Source: CAZLBC01 sp964557575 (GTDB lineage Bacteria; Planctomycetota; Phycisphaerae; SM23-33). Taken from it: a stretch of DNA of 14,283 bases. Position numbers and translations under genes: made by a program. The notes beneath the pieces are model-generated. The model was not told where the DNA came from. It searched no databases and saw nothing but the letters and a program-made list of their open reading frames with translations. This document shows positions 12,279 through 14,283 of the stretch, one piece after another; positions within the stretch are counted from its first letter, which is position 1, and each line of letters opens with the position of its first letter. The DNA lies in assembly GCA_964557575.1 (NCBI GenBank), contig CAZLBC010000108.1, positions 1-14,283 on the forward strand. Direction: 5' to 3'.

Positions 12279-14283
12279 GACCGAGAGTCGAGAAGCTCCG
12301 GCAGCAGAGCATCGATACCCGCCCCGCGCTCTGCCCGGAACGGGCGGAGATCATGACCGATTTCTACGCGTCGGGGGGCATGGAGCGGGCGACCTCCGTG
12401 GTCGTCGGCCGGGCCGCGGCGTTCCGCCGCTACATGCGCACCCGGTCAATCTGCATCAACGAGGGGGAACTGATCGTCGGCGAGCGCGGGCCGGGGATCA
12501 AGCAGACGCCGACCTACCCGGAACTCTGCTGCCACAGCCTCGAAGACCTCGATGTGCTCGCGAGCCGGGAGCGGACGCCCTTCACCGTGTCCCCCGAGAC
12601 CCGGAAGATCTTCGCCGAAAAAATTATTCCGTTCTGGGAGGGCAAGACGATCCGGGAAAAGGTCTTCGGCATCATGGACGAGCGGTGGATGGCGGCCTTC
12701 GACGCGGGGGTCTTCACCGAGTTCATGGAACAGCGGGCCTTCGGGCACGCGATACTCGACGACAAGATATACCGCCGCGGCTTCCTCGACTTCAGGGAGC
12801 GGATCGGGGTGATCCGCGATGCCCTCGATCCCTGTGCCGATCCGCTCTATTTCGACAAGTGCCAGCAGTTGAAGGCCATGGAAATCTGTATCGACGCCCT
12901 GATCCTCTTCGCCGAGCGGTACGCCGCGGAGGCCGCGCGGCTGGCGGAAACGGCGGCGGACGCCGGCCGCGCGGCGGAACTGCAGGAGATCGCCGCGATC
13001 TGCCGCCGCGTTCCCGCCGGTGCCCCCCGGACCTTCCGGGAAGCGCTGCAGATGTACTGGTTTACCCACCTCGGGGTGATATCGGAGCTGAACACCTGGG
13101 ACTCGTTCAACCCCGGGCGCCTCGACCAGCACCTCTGGTACTTCTACCGCGCGGAAACGGAGGCCGGCAGCCTCGACCGGGACGACGCGATCGAACTGCT
13201 GGAGTGTTTCTGGGTCAAGTTCAACAACCAGCCGGCGCCGCCCAAAGTCGGGGTCACCGAGGAGCAGAGCGGGACCTACACGGATTTCGCCCTGATCAAC
13301 ACCGGCGGCCTGACGCCCGACGGGGAGGACGGGGTCAACGCGGTGTCGATGATGATCCTCGACGTCATCGAGGAGATGCAACTGGTCCAGCCCAGCGGCT
13401 GTATCCAGCTCAGCCGGCTCAACGGGGACGACTTTCTGAAGCGGGCCTGCGCGGTGATCAAAACCGGGATCGGCCAGCCCTCGGTCTTCAACACCGACGT
13501 GATCGTCGAGGAGATGGTCCGGGCCGGCAAGACCCGTGCCGACGCCCTCGCCGGCGGCCCGAGCGGCTGCGTCACCGTCAGCGCGTTCGGCAAGGAAAGC
13601 TGCACCCTGACCGGCTATTTCAACTGGCCGAAGGTCCTGGAGCTGGCCCTCAACGACGGGGTCGATCCCCGGACCGGGAAACAGGTCGGCCCGCGGACCG
13701 GTTCGGCCGATTCGTTCGAGAATTTCGACGCGGTCTACGCGGCGTGGGAAACGCAGATGCGCTACTTCGTCGACCTGAAGATCGCCGGCAACCGGGCCAT
13801 CGAGCGGCTCTACGCCGAATCGATGCCGTCGCCCTTCATGTCGGTGGTCATGGACGACTGCATCGAGACGGCCACCGACTATCACCGCGGCGGGGCGCGG
13901 TACAACGCGACCTATATACAGGGGGTCGGCATGGGGACCCTTACCGACGCGCTCGCCGCGATCAACCACCACGTCTTCGCCGAGCGAACGGTGACCATGG
14001 GCGAACTTCTCGCGGCCCTCGCCGATAATTTCGACGGCTGCGACGAGTTGCGGCGGACCCTGGCCACCGCGAGCCCGGCGTGGGGCAACGACGACGACCG
14101 GGCCGACGCCATCGCCGTGCGGATCTTCGAGAGCTACTTCGCCGCCGTCGACGGCCGCCCCAACACCCGCGGCGGCCGTTACCGGGTCAACCTGCTGCCG
14201 ACCACGGTGCATATCTACTTCGGCCGGGTCACCGGGGCCCTGCCCAACGGCCGGGCCGCCGGCGAGACCGTCTCCGAGGGCAT
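12275..14283 (+). CDS. HypD-like glycyl radical enzyme with GCVT instead of GCVE at the active site; 3' end outside the window
   Basis: An uninterrupted frame starts at GTG 12275 and runs off the window after about 669 residues; family members are about 790-850 residues, so the C-terminal radical loop (RVxGY) is not visible. The sequence follows trans-4-hydroxy-L-proline dehydratase, with NTWDSFNPGRLDQHL, QSGTYTDFALINTGG, QPSGCIQLSRLN, GPSGCVT and FGKES-TLTGYFNWPKVLEL. The thiyl-radical Cys is C432. As I recall the Clostridioides difficile HypD structure, its pocket residues F152, H160, D278, S334, D339, F340, C434 and Y450 correspond to F150, H158, D276, S332, D337, F338, C432 and Y448 here, a constant offset of two. 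HypD E436 is T434 here. The pairing with a ferredoxin-type activase fits. The substrate is probably hydroxyproline-like or a related cyclic or amino compound, but the chemistry may differ. Confidence 0.9.
   Translation, partial: MRPRVEKLRQQSIDTRPALCPERAEIMTDFYASGGMERATSVVVGRAAAFRRYMRTRSICINEGELIVGERGPGIKQTPTYPELCCHSLEDLDVLASRERTPFTVSPETRKIFAEKIIPFWEGKTIREKVFGIMDERWMAAFDAGVFTEFMEQRAFGHAILDDKIYRRGFLDFRERIGVIRDALDPCADPLYFDKCQQLKAMEICIDALILFAERYAAEAARLAETAADAGRAAELQEIAAICRRVPAGAPRTFREALQMYWFTHLGVISELNTWDSFNPGRLDQHLWYFYRAETEAGSLDRDDAIELLECFWVKFNNQPAPPKVGVTEEQSGTYTDFALINTGGLTPDGEDGVNAVSMMILDVIEEMQLVQPSGCIQLSRLNGDDFLKRACAVIKTGIGQPSVFNTDVIVEEMVRAGKTRADALAGGPSGCVTVSAFGKESCTLTGYFNWPKVLELALNDGVDPRTGKQVGPRTGSADSFENFDAVYAAWETQMRYFVDLKIAGNRAIERLYAESMPSPFMSVVMDDCIETATDYHRGGARYNATYIQGVGMGTLTDALAAINHHVFAERTVTMGELLAALADNFDGCDELRRTLATASPAWGNDDDRADAIAVRIFESYFAAVDGRPNTRGGRYRVNLLPTTVHIYFGRVTGALPNGRAAGETVSEG

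Noticed and set aside
12685..14028. 447-codon plus-strand open frame overlapping the glycyl radical enzyme
   Set aside because: Different frame from the conserved enzyme sequence; Arg/Gly/Pro-rich with no recognisable motif.
12446..14212. 588-codon minus-strand open frame opposite the glycyl radical enzyme
   Set aside because: Antisense shadow in high-GC sequence; the plus-strand frame starting at 12275 has the complete set of HypD-like motifs.
1..14283. CRISPR arrays, rRNA or intact insertion sequences
   Set aside because: No regularly spaced repeat series, no rRNA-like sequence and no transposase frame was seen; the only repeats are the two 60-bp copies, the foldback element and short operator-like motifs.

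Overview
The window looks like a piece of a high-GC, anaerobic bacterial genome, plausibly from the Planctomycetes-Verrucomicrobia-Lentisphaerae/Kiritimatiellae group. That placement is an inference from gene content: a secreted DUF5703-type glycoside-hydrolase-like protein with a LamG-like tail, an oxygen-sensitive glycyl radical enzyme with its activase, two AAA_14/DUF4143 ATPases and a DUF3524 glycosyltransferase. No rRNA, tRNA or other marker fixes the taxonomy. Two stretches (about 1-1850 and 6600-8560) are clearly more AT-rich than the rest. They carry the ATPases, a broken transporter, an unpaired antitoxin-like regulator and repeats, so they read as accessory islands between GC-rich core genes.

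Layout. 3-1145 (+): 5'-truncated AAA_14/DUF4143 ATPase. 1161-1595 (-): frameshifted, truncated sodium/calcium exchanger. 1631-1797: 167-bp foldback element with 20-bp perfect inverted ends, MITE-like. 1851-1910: copy 1 of a 60-bp dispersed hairpin repeat. 1917-2519: no convincing gene. 2520-5345 (+): secreted DUF5703 protein. 5466-6392 (+): malate dehydrogenase with its own promoter. 6664-7020 (-): orphan HTH antitoxin-like protein. 7170-7229: copy 2 of the hairpin repeat, abutting the 3' end of a second ATPase (7230-8480, -), whose promoter is covered by AT-rich palindromes. 11291 down to 8671 (-): probable operon of a DUF3524/QTMAN-like glycosyltransferase, an endonuclease/exonuclease/phosphatase-family protein, and a c-type cytochrome fused to a duplicated two-helix membrane module. 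11346-14283 (+): a glycyl-radical-enzyme activase, translationally coupled (4-bp overlap) to a glycyl radical enzyme that runs off the window.

The main item is the glycyl radical enzyme. Its numbering matches trans-4-hydroxy-L-proline dehydratase (HypD) with a constant offset of two residues, and the catalytic Cys and remembered substrate-contact residues are kept. The Glu two residues after the Cys (GCVE), typical of dehydratases and lyases of this superfamily, is Thr (GCVT). The enzyme may therefore use a related substrate in a different reaction. The other notable systems are the cytochrome with two His-X13-His helices (a possible minimal transmembrane electron conduit), the hairpin repeat with a compensatory base change, and a divergent promoter pair that would make leaderless transcripts for both the glycosyltransferase and the activase.
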